From Phascolarctos cinereus (lineage: Eukaryota > Chordata > Mammalia > Diprotodontia > Phascolarctidae), in NCBI RefSeq assembly GCF_002099425.1, contig NW_018344185.1, positions 1,778,001-1,842,000 of the forward strand: a stretch of 64,000 bases of DNA, given 5' to 3'. Shown here piece by piece: positions 39,151 to 49,904 of the stretch. Within the stretch, counting starts at the first letter, position 1. Each line of letters opens with the position of its first letter. The notes under the pieces were generated by a model. The model was not told where the DNA came from and did not search any database. It was given only the letters and a program-made list of their open reading frames with translations. Made by a program: the position numbers and the translations under genes.

Positions 39151-40700
39151 TTCTTTCCAGAACACTTCCTTGCTTAGAAGTTCTGGGTTTTTGGAGTCAT
39201 AGTTCCAGGATTTTCACATATGATCCACATTGTAGAATTCACTAGACAGCACTTCCTTATTTATTCAGCATTGATTGAGTTTCACTGCCCATAAGTCCCA
39301 GAGCTTGATTGCTATGTGTGGAGTAAATGAAAAAGAAAGATGAAAAGACCACTGGCTTTTATGAGTTTATGAACTTCATGTGTCCTGAAGTGATTTTTCT
39401 AAGAAAAAAAGTAAGTTAGGAGGCCTGGAACCAATACAATCAATACATTTTCTAGGAGTGAAGCAACTTGGTAAAACAAGTGCTTTGTGCACAGTATTTG
39501 AAGGAACAAGATTGACTTGAGATAAGAGACACTGCCAATTCGTATTTTATACAGCTAGGGTCTGATTAATGCAAATAATGAATTTCTTAGTGGCTGCATT
39601 ATTCAAATTTGCACTGCTTGTTTCCATTGGGCTGAAACCAATTACCATATTTTACTTAATTATAAATGCAGATAATGTGAATTCATATGCATGCAACTAC
39701 TACAGGAAGATTCATTATTTACACTAATCGGGACTTAGATGAAGCCTGAAAAGGAGTGTACCAGAGGCAGTAGAATATTCATGAGAATCACAAGAATTAA
39801 AAGATAACTGTCCCTAACCTCTGGGTGTCCAGAGGGAAAACATATTATCCTTCCTTCTATTTACTCCTCTAAACAATCATGAAATGGAGACTCCACATTT
39901 GAGAAATATGCCAGCCACACTTTCAGCCCCCTATACTTTTTGTTTGTTTTAATAGCTGACTTTCTTGTTCTAAATGGTAAATAATGTTTGGTCCAGTGGT
40001 GTCTGTATGTGTAGTGGAATAGTGGAAACTTCATTTTCTTTCCCATTAAATCTGTTGGTAGTTTAGAGCAATATAGTTTATTCTCAATGATTCTAGTGTT
40101 TTGTTGCTAGGGGCTTCTTCCTACCCCTCATCTCCCTTTGTTACCACCTCTCCTCTTTACTGCTTTCCTCTAGAATGTTTTCAGCTCTATTTCATGTTGT
40201 TAAGATGTTAATGTTTGTTTTATTTACATCTTCTCTAATTTGATTTAGTCTCTTTATTAACTCTCCATGGGTTCCATTACATTTACTTTGCAGTTGGGTA
40301 TGGTGCATTGGGTTTTATACATTATTATTTTCTTTAAATGTTGATGAATTTGCCAGCTAGGATTTCCCCAATTGTGTCTATTTGAATTTCAGTTCTATAC
40401 TACAATATAAAAACAACCTGCTGGCAGATTGCTATTTGGTTTTGCTTCCAGAAAATAGTGAGTAAAATCCATTGTCTCTGAAATGAGAGAAATACCTCTA
40501 GGAGTTTAGGCATTTCAAAGAAACAATATTTAGTCACAGAGCCAATATTATCTAGTCTCAGAAACATCGTTCTCCAAATTCTGTCATTTTATGTCTTCTG
40601 TCTTCTAAATGTCTTTTAATGTCTTCTGAAAGTCAATAAACTCTCAAATTTACTGAGTTCTATCCATGATTGACAATTTCTATTATCCTACTGGGAACCT
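39151..40700. other. Unique non-coding interval
   Basis: No confident repeat or gene in about 1.5 kb. A short TGTCTTCTGTCTTCTAAATG / TGTCTTTTAATGTCTTCTGA reiteration lies at about 40590-40630. Confidence 0.4.
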
Positions 40701-40704
40701 GAAT

Positions 40705-40880
40705 CTAAGACATAGCAGAAGGAGCCCTATATTTGAAATATGTGGGTTCAAATATGTCACTGACCCTTATGATTTATGTTTTGGGCAAGCCATTTGCCTT
40801 TTTAGGGCCTCAATTTCCTTATCTATAAGAAAAGGGGGTTGGACTGGATGATCTCTATGCTACGTTAGCACTCTAAATCC
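40705..40880 (+). mobile_element. MIR (CORE-SINE)
   Basis: AGCAGAAGGAGCCCTATATT, TGTGGGTTCAAATATGTCAC, then CTCAATTTCCTTATCTATAA and GGGTTGGACTGGATGATCTC, in MIR order. Confidence 0.85.
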
Positions 40881-40894
40881 CAAAGTCAGATGCA

Positions 40895-41260
40895 AAGACA
40901 AGATGGTATATAGCAAGCAGGAAGAAGTACATATAAGTTCCCCAATATAACTCCACAAAGATCTAGAAGAACAAAACAAAACACCAGACTGGTTTTGATC
41001 AGAAAAGCCAAGAAAGAATCACAAGAAGTCATATTTCCAACCCAGATCAGTACAGGTAAATAGATAGAAAGCTCCACAAACACTAGAGGTGGGATCTAGC
41101 CAGCAAAATGTCACATAGAACATTTTAGCATATAGGAACTGAAAGAAGACATAGGTTAAATACGAGAACAAGATGTCCTAGAAGTGGGTTTTACTCTTGT
41201 ACAATATATAGGAACTAGTGCCAGCTCCATTATTTACTTCACAGTTTTGGGTCACAGATT
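40895..41260 (+). mobile_element. Possible old L1/HAL1 5' UTR relic
   Basis: It begins GACAAGATGGTATATAGCAA and contains AAGTTCCCCAATATAACTCC and GGTGGGATCTAGCCAGCAAA, resembling L1 5' ends. The match rests on pattern memory and is weak. Confidence 0.3.
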
Positions 41261-41489
41261 CAGGGTGGATTGAGGAGGGGAATTCTGCCTAGTGCCATTC
41301 CAGTGTAATGAACAATCATGGGCCATAACCTATATACAGATGGAGTAACAATTTCAGACACCCCACTTCCCAATGCATTCCTATTCCGCTAATTTTGTAT
41401 TCTTTTAAATACAAAAAAACCCCAACTACTCACAGGCCCTTTGCCTGATTACAATATTTCTATGACACCACATGACAATGTTGTCTGGG

Positions 41490-42313
41490 GATATATGTAT
41501 CCTTTCTCCCTGTTAGAATGTAAACATTTTGTCATTATTTAGTCGATTATAGTTGCTTTTACATGTTTACTATTTTGTGTTTCTCAAAGTTTCTACACAG
41601 CTCTGCATCTTTTCATTAGGAATGCTTAGAAATTCTTTCTTTCATTAAAAGCTAATTTCCCCCCATGCGATCATATTTAGCTATGTTGAGTAAGTTATTT
41701 TTGGTTGTAAACCATGTATGTTTTACCTCCTAGAATATTATATTCTAAGCTCTCTGCTTCTTTATAGTGATGGCTGCTAAATCACATGTGATTATGACTG
41801 TGACTTGTAAGTTCTTGATTTTTTTTTTCTTTATGGCTCTTTACAGTATTTTTTTTCTTTTTTCGTTGACCTGGTCACTGTTGTTCCTGGACGTTTTCTG
41901 CTTGAGAGTTTATTTTAGGAGAAAAGAAATCAAGGATTATTTCTATTTTTAATATGTATTCTGTTTCTAAAAGATCTTGGAAGTTTTCTTATATTATTTC
42001 TTAAAATATGTCTAGGATACAGTTATAGTAGTCTAATAATTCCCAAATTATCTCTCTTTTACACTTTTTCTGGTTAAGTTGTTGTTTTTGCTTTTTTCTA
42101 TGTTAATATGTTACATTTTCTTTTATTTTTTTCAGTTATTTACCTTATTTTAATATGTCATTGCCTCGTGGAGTCATTATCTTCAATTTCGTCTTCTGTA
42201 TTTTTTTCTTAAGTAAGGCTTTGCACCTCTTGGTTTAAACTATTAAATTTCTTTCTAATTATTTCTTTCATAGCTCTAATTTCTTTATCCATTTCCCCTC
42301 TAGTGTGTTCATT
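41490..42313 (-). mobile_element. Decayed L1/HAL1 ORF1 relic
   Basis: On the minus strand it covers the ORF1 C-terminal domain (TTGGTTGTAAACCATGTATG and GAATATTATATTCTAAGCTC on plus), the RRM-like part (about 41850-42010) and the coiled coil (to about 42310), in the same order as 32150-33000. Many stops. It is the target of the L1 insertion at 42328. Confidence 0.65.
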
Positions 42314-42380
42314 TTGTTTTATTTTTCATAAATATTTTATTTATTTCATTATCTCCCAATACATGTAAAATTTTGACGTT

Positions 42381-42551
42381 AAAAAAACTGAGTTCGGGGC
42401 AGCTAGATGGCACAGTGGATAGAGCACTGGCCCTGGATTCAGGAGGACCTTGGTTCAAATCCGGCCTCAGATATATAACACATACTAGCTGTGTAACCCT
42501 GGGCAAGTCACGTAACCCCATTGCCTAGCCAAAAGAAAAAAAACTGAGTTC
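42381..42551 (+). mobile_element. WSINE1-type SINE in L1 3' UTR, with TSD
   Basis: The body, 42396-42536, starts GGGGCAGCTAGATGGCACAG and has the B-box-like GGTTCAAATCC at 42452-42462. A perfect 15-bp TSD, AAAAAAACTGAGTTC, lies at 42381-42395 and 42537-42551. Confidence 0.95.
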
Positions 42552-42673
42552 CAAATCTTCTTTTCCTTTATCCTACTTCTCCTCTATCCATTGAGAAGAT
42601 AAGCAATATGATATTAATTAATTATGTGAAGTTATGCAAAACATTTCCATATTAGCCATCTTGCAAAATAAAA

Positions 42674-42715
42674 CACGTGTGTGTACGTGCGTGTGCACGC
42701 ACGCACACACACACA
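42674..42715. repeat. 42-nt alternating pyrimidine-purine tract (Z-DNA-prone)
   Basis: Strict pyrimidine-purine alternation with GT, CG and CA steps, five CpGs and near-palindromic symmetry around TGTGCAC. It lies in the L1 3' UTR. Confidence 0.9.
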
Positions 42716-43135
42716 GAGTTTAAAAAATATGCTTCAATCTGCATTCAGAATTGACTTAAATCAGTCTTGAGCAGACTGGCTAAGTTTTTCACAGGTGATC
42801 ATCCTTTAGAATATTGCTGTCACTGTGTACAATATTCTTCTGGATCTGCTCATTTCACTTTGCATCAGTTTATATAAGTCTTTCTAGGTTTTTGTAAAAC
42901 TATCTTACTCATCATTTCTTATAAAAACAATAGTATTCCATCACAATCATTTATACCACAACTTGTTCAGTCCTTCCCTCGTTGAGGGACATTCCTTCAA
43001 TTTCCAATTATTTGCCATTACAAGGAGACCTGCTATGAATATTTTTTAAATGGGTCCTTTTCCCTTTTCTTTGATCTTTTTGGGATAGATGTGTATATAT
43101 GTATAAATATAAACATATATATTGTTTTATTTTTC

Positions 43136-43540
43136 TTATTTTATAAGTGGGGGAGAAAAGGAAATAGAAGGGAGAAAATGTGTTCTTTTAAAAATTTAAT
43201 TAAAATAATTTCTCTGCTCCACAAATCAACGTGGCAGAGAGTTTAAACCTTTTATTGTTAAGCCTGGTGGTCTAATTAGTTTTTTCAATTGCATGTTATT
43301 TTTTAAATTTATCTGGAAATAAGTCCAAAAGGGTTTGCATTTTTCTCCTTTCTTTTCTTTATCTTTTAAAAATATTTTTTTCTTTTTTTTCACCTGGAGA
43401 TTTTCATTGTAATACCATTTGGCAAGTAACTTCCTGTAGCCAATACACCCATGGAAACAGTCCTCCATGGGCATCGATTTCAAAATAAATAAATAAATAA
43501 ATGAAACAAAGAGGGCATAGAAAACAGATTGAACATAATA
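43136..43540. other. T-rich unassigned interval
   Basis: No recognised element. (AAAT)n-like words at about 43485-43505. Confidence 0.4.
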
Positions 43541-43626
43541 AATACATCAATTCAGCCAACAAGTGTTTATTTAGTCCTTGCTCTATGTAAAATATTGTGC
43601 TAGATATCATGAGGCATAGAAAAAAA
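43541..43626 (+). repeat. Ancient dispersed repeat, TTTATT...ACTATGTGCCA type (fragment)
   Basis: AACAAGTGTTTATTTAGTCC, TTGTGCTAGATATCATGAGG. It is related to the fuller copies at 57000 and 60640. Family not named with confidence. Confidence 0.5.
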
Positions 43627-43934
43627 AGAAATTACCCTCTCCACTCTGTCCTCTTAAGGATTTACACATTTCATTTAAGCCTACTGCTAGATTCATATTA
43701 GGCATATTGCCTGATTTCTTTAAATCCATGGGTGCAAGGGTTAAGATTTATTTTTAATAAACTTTTGACCATTTAAAAATTTAGCATCTGACAGAGTTTT
43801 GCTTTGCACTGTTAGATGAAACACATTTTTCCCTTGAACACCTGGAAAAAGATTTGAATGAAAAGTTCTTAAACATTTCTATGGTATTACATTATACTAT
43901 ATTGTGTTATAATATTACAAAATTATGTAATATG

Positions 43935-44022
43935 AATATTATATCAGACACAGAGACAGAAAGAGACAGAGACAGAGAGAGACAGAGATAGAGACAGAGA
44001 TGGATACAGAGAGAGAGTAGTT
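43935..44022 (+). repeat. (GAGACA)n-rich tract
   Basis: AGAGACAGAGACAGAGAGAG-type purine repeats. Confidence 0.9.
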
Positions 44023-44164
44023 TTTTCTCCAAATCCATAATGTGCTGTATAGAAGCACCAAGCAATGTGTTCCCCGTGTGACTTACATTAGAATTTCTCA
44101 TACTCCATTTCCCCCTAGGATAAATAGCATAAAAGCTTATGACATGCTAATATTAATATTGAGT

Positions 44165-44308
44165 ATGACATTAACTGGCTCTGTAGTTGTAGGATTTGTG
44201 TTCATCAGTTTCCCCATTTATACAATGAGGGATTAAGATGATTTCTAAGTTCTTTTCCACCCTAAGTTCTGTTCCAAGTAGAGCTCTATGATCCAATGAT
44301 CCTATAAA
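44165..44308 (+). mobile_element. MIR core/tail fragment
   Basis: CATCAGTTTCCCCATTTATA, TTAAGATGATTTCTAAGTTC and CTCTATGATCC follow MIR order. Confidence 0.7.
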
Positions 44309-44309
44309 T

Positions 44310-44684
44310 AAGGCCATATATGGGAGGAATCTCCACAAATGTCCACCTAGTTTCTGCTAGCAGCTCTCCAAGTAAAGAGGAAATCTATGATTTTATAACA
44401 TGCTAAGTTTATCCATATAACTCAGAATTCTTAGCAACAAGTTCTGCTTTTTAATTGCAACATCAAGTTTCCTCGTTATTCCAAAGCTCACTGTAAATTT
44501 TCCCAGTCTTGATAGATATATACCTTTATATGTCTCATGCTCTATTCAAATAACTAGTAATTTTGTAAAGTGCTCAGAGACTTAGGTTCATAAATCGCCA
44601 GAGAGTAGCAGGCATTTGTGTCAGCACCAAATCTGTCTTGAACTGTAAAATTACCAATTTAACTCTCAAATAAACTCATTTAAG
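44310..44684. other. Unique non-coding interval
   Basis: No recognised repeat or gene. It borders the left arm of the inverted repeat. Confidence 0.4.
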
Positions 44685-44894
44685 CTGTATGTTTTGTCAG
44701 ACTTCCCTTTCTTTGTTCATAAATATTACTGGGATCATGAATCATGTCTAGAAAGTAGTGACTAACTGCCCAAATCAAGATATTTCTAATAGGCTGCAGT
44801 AAAGAAACACAGCCAGGTGTTGTGAGTTTCTTTAAAATATAAAACTCCTGGCTGGAGCTGCATTGCCACATGCTGTGCTCCCCAAATGTTATGG
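44685..44894 (+). repeat. Inverted repeat, left arm
   Basis: Begins CTGTATGTTTTGTCAGACTT. Its reverse complement matches 45888-46096 at about 90% by eye, best in the outer half. It is not assignable to a known family. One 73-codon open frame reads through the arm on the minus strand but has no known domain, and the other arm has stops in that frame. Confidence 0.9.
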
Positions 44895-45420
44895 TTTTCA
44901 ATCAGAATTTAAAATAGGGTTCCCTCCAATTTATCCTTCCCATCATCACCTCATCCCTAAACAAATGGAAAGGTGTTTCTTTAGAAGCAGACCTATTCGG
45001 ATTTCAGCTGTAACAAATCTGTGATGATCATACATTTTTCCCTGGGACTGAACACAGGAGAGCGATGCCAAAATGGCCTCATTTTAATGCCTCCGTAAGC
45101 CATGAATTCTTGGTCCCTTCACAGAGAAGCTTTGAGAGAAAGTGAGTCATTAGGCAGCTTCCTATTAACATGCCCCCACAGCTGAGCACTATGGCTCTCA
45201 AAGAGCCATCCTCAGCAACCTGCTAAGAGAAGCAATGCAGACTATTGAAATTCCAGACTAAAGCAACCAAATGTGAATTAAAGCCATTTGACAAAACTAT
45301 CAAATTGTCTAAAAATTGAATTAAAATTTAAAATGTAAACAAAGTAAATGCAGATATTCATGTTGAGGACAAAAATTAGTTAAACAATTAGTAAGTCTAA
45401 ACATTCTGCTAGGCTTAAAA
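44895..45420. other. Unique interval in the inverted-repeat spacer
   Basis: About 45040-45310 is compositionally complex, non-repetitive sequence (for example AAGCCATGAATTCTTGGTCC, GCTGAGCACTATGGCTCTCA). It could be a conserved non-coding element; conservation cannot be judged from one sequence. Confidence 0.3.
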
Positions 45421-45424
45421 TAAC

Positions 45425-45532
45425 CAAATAATCTAGGTCTATCTGAGCCCCATTTACCTTATTTTTAAAGGGAGAGTATTGGATTGGATTATCTAAGTCC
45501 CTTGTAGTTCTAAATCTATGACTCTATAACCC
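45425..45532 (+). mobile_element. MIR tail fragment
   Basis: TATTGGATTGGATTATCTAA, TTGTAGTTCTAAATCTATGA. Confidence 0.6.
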
Positions 45533-45737
45533 TTTAGGGAAGAGCTTTGAAAGAAAACTAACCGTTCATTAAAATTCAGTGAGGAAGACACAGGACCAAG
45601 CTTCAGTGAAATTGTAAAGTATATCTGTCTTCTTCCAATGGCTTCCTTTCCTTTCTAATGCCCAGGCATCTCATCTTGTTTATATGGTACCCTCATGTTC
45701 CCCCCTTCATCCTAAATGCTGCTCTTAGCTAGTAAAC

Positions 45738-45886
45738 TCATAGAATGGCACAGCTGATAGAGATAATCCAATCTGATAACCTCATTGCTAGAAGAGGAAA
45801 TGGGGGTGTATTGAAAAAAAAGAATTTGCTCGAGATTGTGGTGTTAGTGATCCATGGAAGAGCTAGGTAACAGAGCTATGTTAAGA
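45738..45886 (-). mobile_element. MIR (antisense), decayed
   Basis: ACTCATAGAATGGCACAGCT, AGAGATAATCCAATCTGATA and AGAAGAGGAAATG follow the reversed MIR pattern. Confidence 0.55.
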
Positions 45887-45887
45887 A

Positions 45888-46096
45888 TCATAACATTTGG
45901 GGAACACAGTGTGTGGAAATGCGGCACCAGCCAGGAGCTTATACTTCAAAGAAACTCACAATATCTGGCTGTGTTTCTTTATTGTAGCCTAGTAGATATA
46001 TCTTGATTTGGGCAGTTAGTCAATACTTTCTAGACATGATTCATGATCCCAGTAATATTTATGAATAAAGAAAGGGAAGTCTGACAAAACATACAG
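45888..46096 (-). repeat. Inverted repeat, right arm
   Basis: Starts CATAACATTTGGGGAACACA and ends GTCTGACAAAACATACAG. It is the reverse-complement partner of 44685-44894. The last 105 bases or so differ from the partner at only about two positions. Confidence 0.9.
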
Positions 46097-46267
46097 TCCC
46101 AGTGTAGTACACTGTCTATGATACCACCAGTTCTTGAGGAGATACCCGATATGCAAATTTACAATTATGTTTCAATGAGTGATAGTACGCGAGGATTCTT
46201 TTTGTTGGTGGTGCAGAAGTATGTCAGTGTTTGTGTATGGTACTGCCAGGGAAGAAATTCCCTGTGC

Positions 46268-46520
46268 TGTTAGGCAGCTAGGCTGTATAGTGGGTAGATA
46301 GCTAGACTTGAATTCAGAAAGATCAGAGTTCTAAAACTACCTCAGACACATACTAGCTGTACTTTCCTGAGCAAGTAACTTAATCTTTCTCACTTTCAGC
46401 TTCCTCATCTTTAAAATAGGGATAAAATCAACATGTACCTTAAAGGTTTTCATGAGGAATAAATAAGATAATATGCAAAGAACTTTATAACACTAAAAGT
46501 TCCATAAAATGCTATTTACT
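46268..46520 (+). mobile_element. Ther-1/MIR CORE-SINE, near full length
   Basis: Head TAGGCAGCTAGGCTGTATAG, core CAGCTTCCTCATCTTTAAAA and tail ATGAGGAATAAATAAGATAA then TAAAATGCTATTTACTCTTT. Confidence 0.85.
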
Positions 46521-46529
46521 CTTTATTAT

Positions 46530-46630
46530 TGGCAAAAGAAGTTAAAAGACTTGCTTAGGTTCGCATAGTCAAAATGTGTCAGAGGTGGGACCTGAACTAA
46601 GGTCCTTCTGGCTCTGACACTTGGTGTTTG
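46530..46630 (-). mobile_element. MIR (antisense) fragment
   Basis: AGACTTGCTTAGGTTCGCAT, GTGTCAGAGGTGGGACCTGA. Confidence 0.7.
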
Positions 46631-46639
46631 AAGGTTTAG

Positions 46640-47320
46640 TAATGATATAAAACTATAGTATTCAACTAAATCACCTACAAAGGCCCTTCTATTTTGAAAA
46701 TGATATTATTTTCTTTGGTCTCCTGTAGCAGTTTCTATGGATATCTTCTTTTCAACAATTGCTTAAGGTAAAGAAATGGCTGCCTAATAGTGGAATTGCA
46801 CGTATCAACGAGTAGATAGAGGATGTTTTTTTTAGGGCAAGAATATTCCCGGCACTTCTCAAATCATAGCACTTAAGAAATACCCTATTTTTAAATAATA
46901 GTAAAAATACCTTGTGTTTATACGCACAGTGGTACCAATGCCCATAATGATCAATGCTGATTAATCCTTATGGCTTCTTGGAATGATGGAAGCTTGCTTC
47001 CAATGTGGAATTATCCAAGCATCCCTGAGTTTGGACATAGCAAATGCCCCCAAGAGCAAATGGCATGAAATTCTGGTGAGATCCAGGACTCATGTCATTC
47101 TTGTTATGGATACTATAGAACTTGATTCCCCCTTCTATTAATTCCTCCCTCTTTCTGTCCTCTCCATCATCCCAGAAATAGCAACTTTAATGCTCTGGAA
47201 GAAAAGTAGCTGTTTAGCATGAGAACATCAGGCATTTGGGAGGCTATTGAACTGAGTAAGCCTTTCAGGTTAATAGACAAACACATAATGTACATTAGCA
47301 CTTTTTTTTTTAAGACTGGG
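46640..47320. other. Unique non-coding interval
   Basis: No repeat or gene is recognised. The complex stretch at 46915-47110 is a possible conserved non-coding element. Confidence 0.35.
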
Positions 47321-47324
47321 TTCA

Positions 47325-47455
47325 TATGTGATAAAATGTCTAAGCTGGAAGAACCTTGGAAGTCATTTAGTCCAACTCTTTCAGTTTACAAACGAGGAAA
47401 CTAAGCCTCAGAGCAAGAAAGGGATTTAGCCACAGTCACACAGTGAGCTTAGTTT
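47325..47455 (-). mobile_element. MIR (antisense)
   Basis: AGCTGGAAGAACCTTGGAAG, AACGAGGAAACTAAGCCTCA and CAGTCACACAGTGAGC, in reversed MIR order. Confidence 0.8.
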
Positions 47456-48430
47456 AGTTAGCACATTGACAAAAAGAAGACAAATCAACAGAAAACACGG
47501 CGACTGCATGTGGCCCTCCAGTCTGTCTGCTAATTAGTTAGCTTCGATCCAAAAGTATTTCATCCAAAAACATTTAGGGAAGCTGAGAGTTCCAATCTTT
47601 AGATTTTTAAATATCAGAGATAAAAATAGCCTTTATCCACACATCATGGGAGAGCAACAAAAAACTCCAAGCCTGCCACCTCTCCAGGAAATGATCATCC
47701 CTGCGCTGAAGAATTCCAAATCTTCACAGTAGCACAGAAGAGTGTCATGATTCATCATAATGACTGTCCCTAAAGCCTACAATGCATTTGTTCCATAATG
47801 TGAGGGAAGATTAGCATCACTGAGTTCTTAAATGTATTTAGCTTGGACCCAGTTGTTGGGTTTGGAAAGCAAAGTGTTTGAAATCATATTGTGTCAATTC
47901 TCTGATGGCACATAGGGGTTTGTTGACTAGGTATCTGGCAAATACTTCAGATCATTGCTATTGGCACACATATCTAACAGATGTTAGAAATGAAAGTCTG
48001 ACAGTTTTTATGGTATAATTAAACTCTCTTTAGTTGACAAGTGCTTTTTAATTTAATTTTAATCAAAAGTAATACCTACCCATAATTGCTATTATGATGA
48101 TGTTCAGATTTGACCTAAAGACATGAGTAAAAGTCATGCTTAAGGAATTTGAGGAAGTTGCATTCTGGTAGGAGGATAATGTAGTAAAGCAGAAGTATCA
48201 GTTCTAAGTACTTAGAAGCAATGAATAATAAGGACCTAGGGTTCTATGACAAATGAACAGAAAAACCATTTAGTCAATGACCCAGCACAGGATATCTTAT
48301 CAATTTGAATTCCTGCGTATGAGTATACAGAATACTGTTAAAGTACATATACTATGCAAAGACATAATCAAATAGTTTCCTATCATCTAGACTAGTGAAG
48401 GTGAGCAGTGCAAGAGATATTCCAAAACTA
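47456..48430. other. Unique, complex non-coding interval
   Basis: Nearly 1 kb with no repeat signature. It contains homeodomain-type AT motifs such as GCTAATTAGTTAGC (about 47529) and TTTAATTTAATTTTAATC (about 48049). It is a candidate for ancient regulatory sequence, by inference only. Confidence 0.35.
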
Positions 48431-48940
48431 TGGTTAATTTAGAAATTGTTTGGCTTTTTTTTTTTTACCCAGTTTTTCTTGGCCTCAAGTCCAATTCTTT
48501 ACTCACTATTCCATATTGCCTCTCATATTTTCCTATTCATTATGTTCCATATCACTTTTCCCTAAACACATTGTATATTTTCCTATCTCCATTTATTCCT
48601 TTCCTCATGCCTAAAGGAGGCCTTTAGGACTTATTTTTAAAATATAATACTCCATTGTCCATACCTGTTGAAACCCTACCTATCATTCTTTTTTTAAAAA
48701 TTTTATTTATTTTATTCTGAACTTAAGAAATAAGACAAACTTTCTTATAACAAAATAGAATAGAAAAGAAAGATAATTGTACATGAAACTGCAAATGTAT
48801 TATGTACAACTAGCTATTCATTTTAAATATATAATGAAGTTGTCATATAACTTTCTTTTTTCCCTTTTTTCTTTCCTCCCTCTTGTGTTAGTCATCTCTA
48901 TGACTTTTTTTTATGTTGTCAGACTCAATACCTACACATT
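48431..48940. other. T-rich unassigned interval
   Basis: Low-complexity T/C runs. The small open frames follow composition. Confidence 0.4.
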
Positions 48941-48990
48941 AAGCCATTCATTCAAAAGCATTTATTAAGCACCTATAATTTGCAGAGTTC
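48941..48990 (+). repeat. Ancient dispersed repeat fragment (TTTATTAAGCACCTA type)
   Basis: CATTCATTCAAAAGCATTTA then TTAAGCACCTATAATTTG. Same family as 57000 and 60640. Confidence 0.5.
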
Positions 48991-49002
48991 TGACCTAGAT
49001 AA

Positions 49003-49255
49003 TAATAGCTAACTTTTATACACGCTTTAAAGTGTGCAAAGACCCATACATCTGCTTTCTCATTTTATGCTCACATTAACCCTGTGAGACAGGTGCTATT
49101 ATCAACTTTATTTTACAAAAAGGGAAACTGAGGCTGGGAGAAGTGAAGCACATTTTGCAGGATTACACAGCTAATGTGTGTCTGAGGGAGGATTTAAACA
49201 TGGGATTTTTTGACTCTATGTCCAGTGCTCTTACCCACTGAACCACCCAGCTGAG
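49003..49255 (-). mobile_element. Ther-1/MIR CORE-SINE (antisense), near full length
   Basis: In reverse: TAATAGCTAACTTTTATACA, TTTTACAAAAAGGGAAACTG and a tRNA-head end ATGTCCAGTGCTCTTACCCA then CTGAACCACCCAGCTG. Confidence 0.85.
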
Positions 49256-49261
49256 GCATAG

Positions 49262-49765
49262 CTGCTAGGGGTCAAGGTGATAGTCCTGCTCTACTTTACC
49301 TTGGTCAGACAACATATGAGGTTATATCCTTAGTTTATTTTAGGAAAACTATTGATAAAGTATTGACTATTTAGAGGACAGAAACCAGGAAGGTAAATGT
49401 TGAGTTTATTCAAAACAAGAATTGTTGGAAGGAATTTGGGATATAGAAGACTGAAAGGATGCTGATAGCTGATTAAAGGGCTGCCATATGAAAGATGGAA
49501 AAGACTTGTTTGGTTTGGATTACACAGAGGAGAATCAAGAGCAATGGGCAGACATTACAAAGAAGCAAATTTAGATTTGATGTCAGGAAAATTTTTCTAA
49601 TTAGAACTATTTAAAAATGGAACAAGTTGCTTGAGGGGACATTAGATTTACCTTCCTTGTACTTGTTAAGTAAAGGCTGTATGACCACTTGTCTAATATT
49701 TTAGAAATTGCTTGGACTGTATAGGTGTGGAGAGTTCCTCCAATTCAGAAACCCTTTGATCCCGT
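49262..49765 (+). mobile_element. L3/CR1-clade LINE, 3' part
   Basis: GTCCTGCTCTACTTTACCTT then GGTCAGACAACATATGAGGT, AGGGCTGCCATATGAAAGAT, AGAGCAATGGGCAGACATTA and AAATGGAACAAGTTGCTTGA then GACCACTTGTCTAATATTTT. This order is the vertebrate CR1/L3 3' end (LVRPHLEY... region and 3' UTR). Heavily decayed. Confidence 0.75.
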
Positions 49766-49829
49766 GACCTCACCTGTTGTTGATGAAAACACAAAAATAA
49801 ATAAGGCATTGTGTCAATTCTTTTTTCCC

Positions 49830-49896
49830 ATAATAGTGTATTTTATTTTTTCCAATTATATGTAAAAATAATTTTCAATATCCTTTTTTTTAAAAA
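49830..49896 (-). mobile_element. L1 3'-terminal segment (minus)
   Basis: AGTGTATTTTATTTTTTCCA then ATTATATGTAAAAATAATTT is the reversed 3' end of the older L1 subfamily. It abuts plus-strand ORF2 sequence, suggesting a 5'-inverted insertion. Confidence 0.6.
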
Positions 49897-49904
49897 ATTT
49901 TGCA

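Larger units (their letters stand above)
42314..43135 (-). mobile_element. Short 5'-truncated L1 with TSD
   Basis: The body, 42328-43121, holds the 3' UTR and the end of ORF2 (for example CACAACTTGTTCAGTCCTTC and ATTCCTTCAATTTCCAATTA). A perfect 14-bp TSD, TTGTTTTATTTTTC, lies at 42314-42327 and 43122-43135. It is interrupted by a SINE and contains a Z-DNA-prone tract. Confidence 0.85.

Noticed and set aside
42396-42536. tRNA gene from the A/B-box-like motifs
   Set aside because: The boxes belong to the tRNA-derived head of a SINE with TSDs. No cloverleaf or free-standing tRNA is present.
44680-44901. 73-codon minus-strand frame through the inverted-repeat arm as a conserved peptide
   Set aside because: The partner arm has in-frame stops at equivalent positions, so there is no support for coding.
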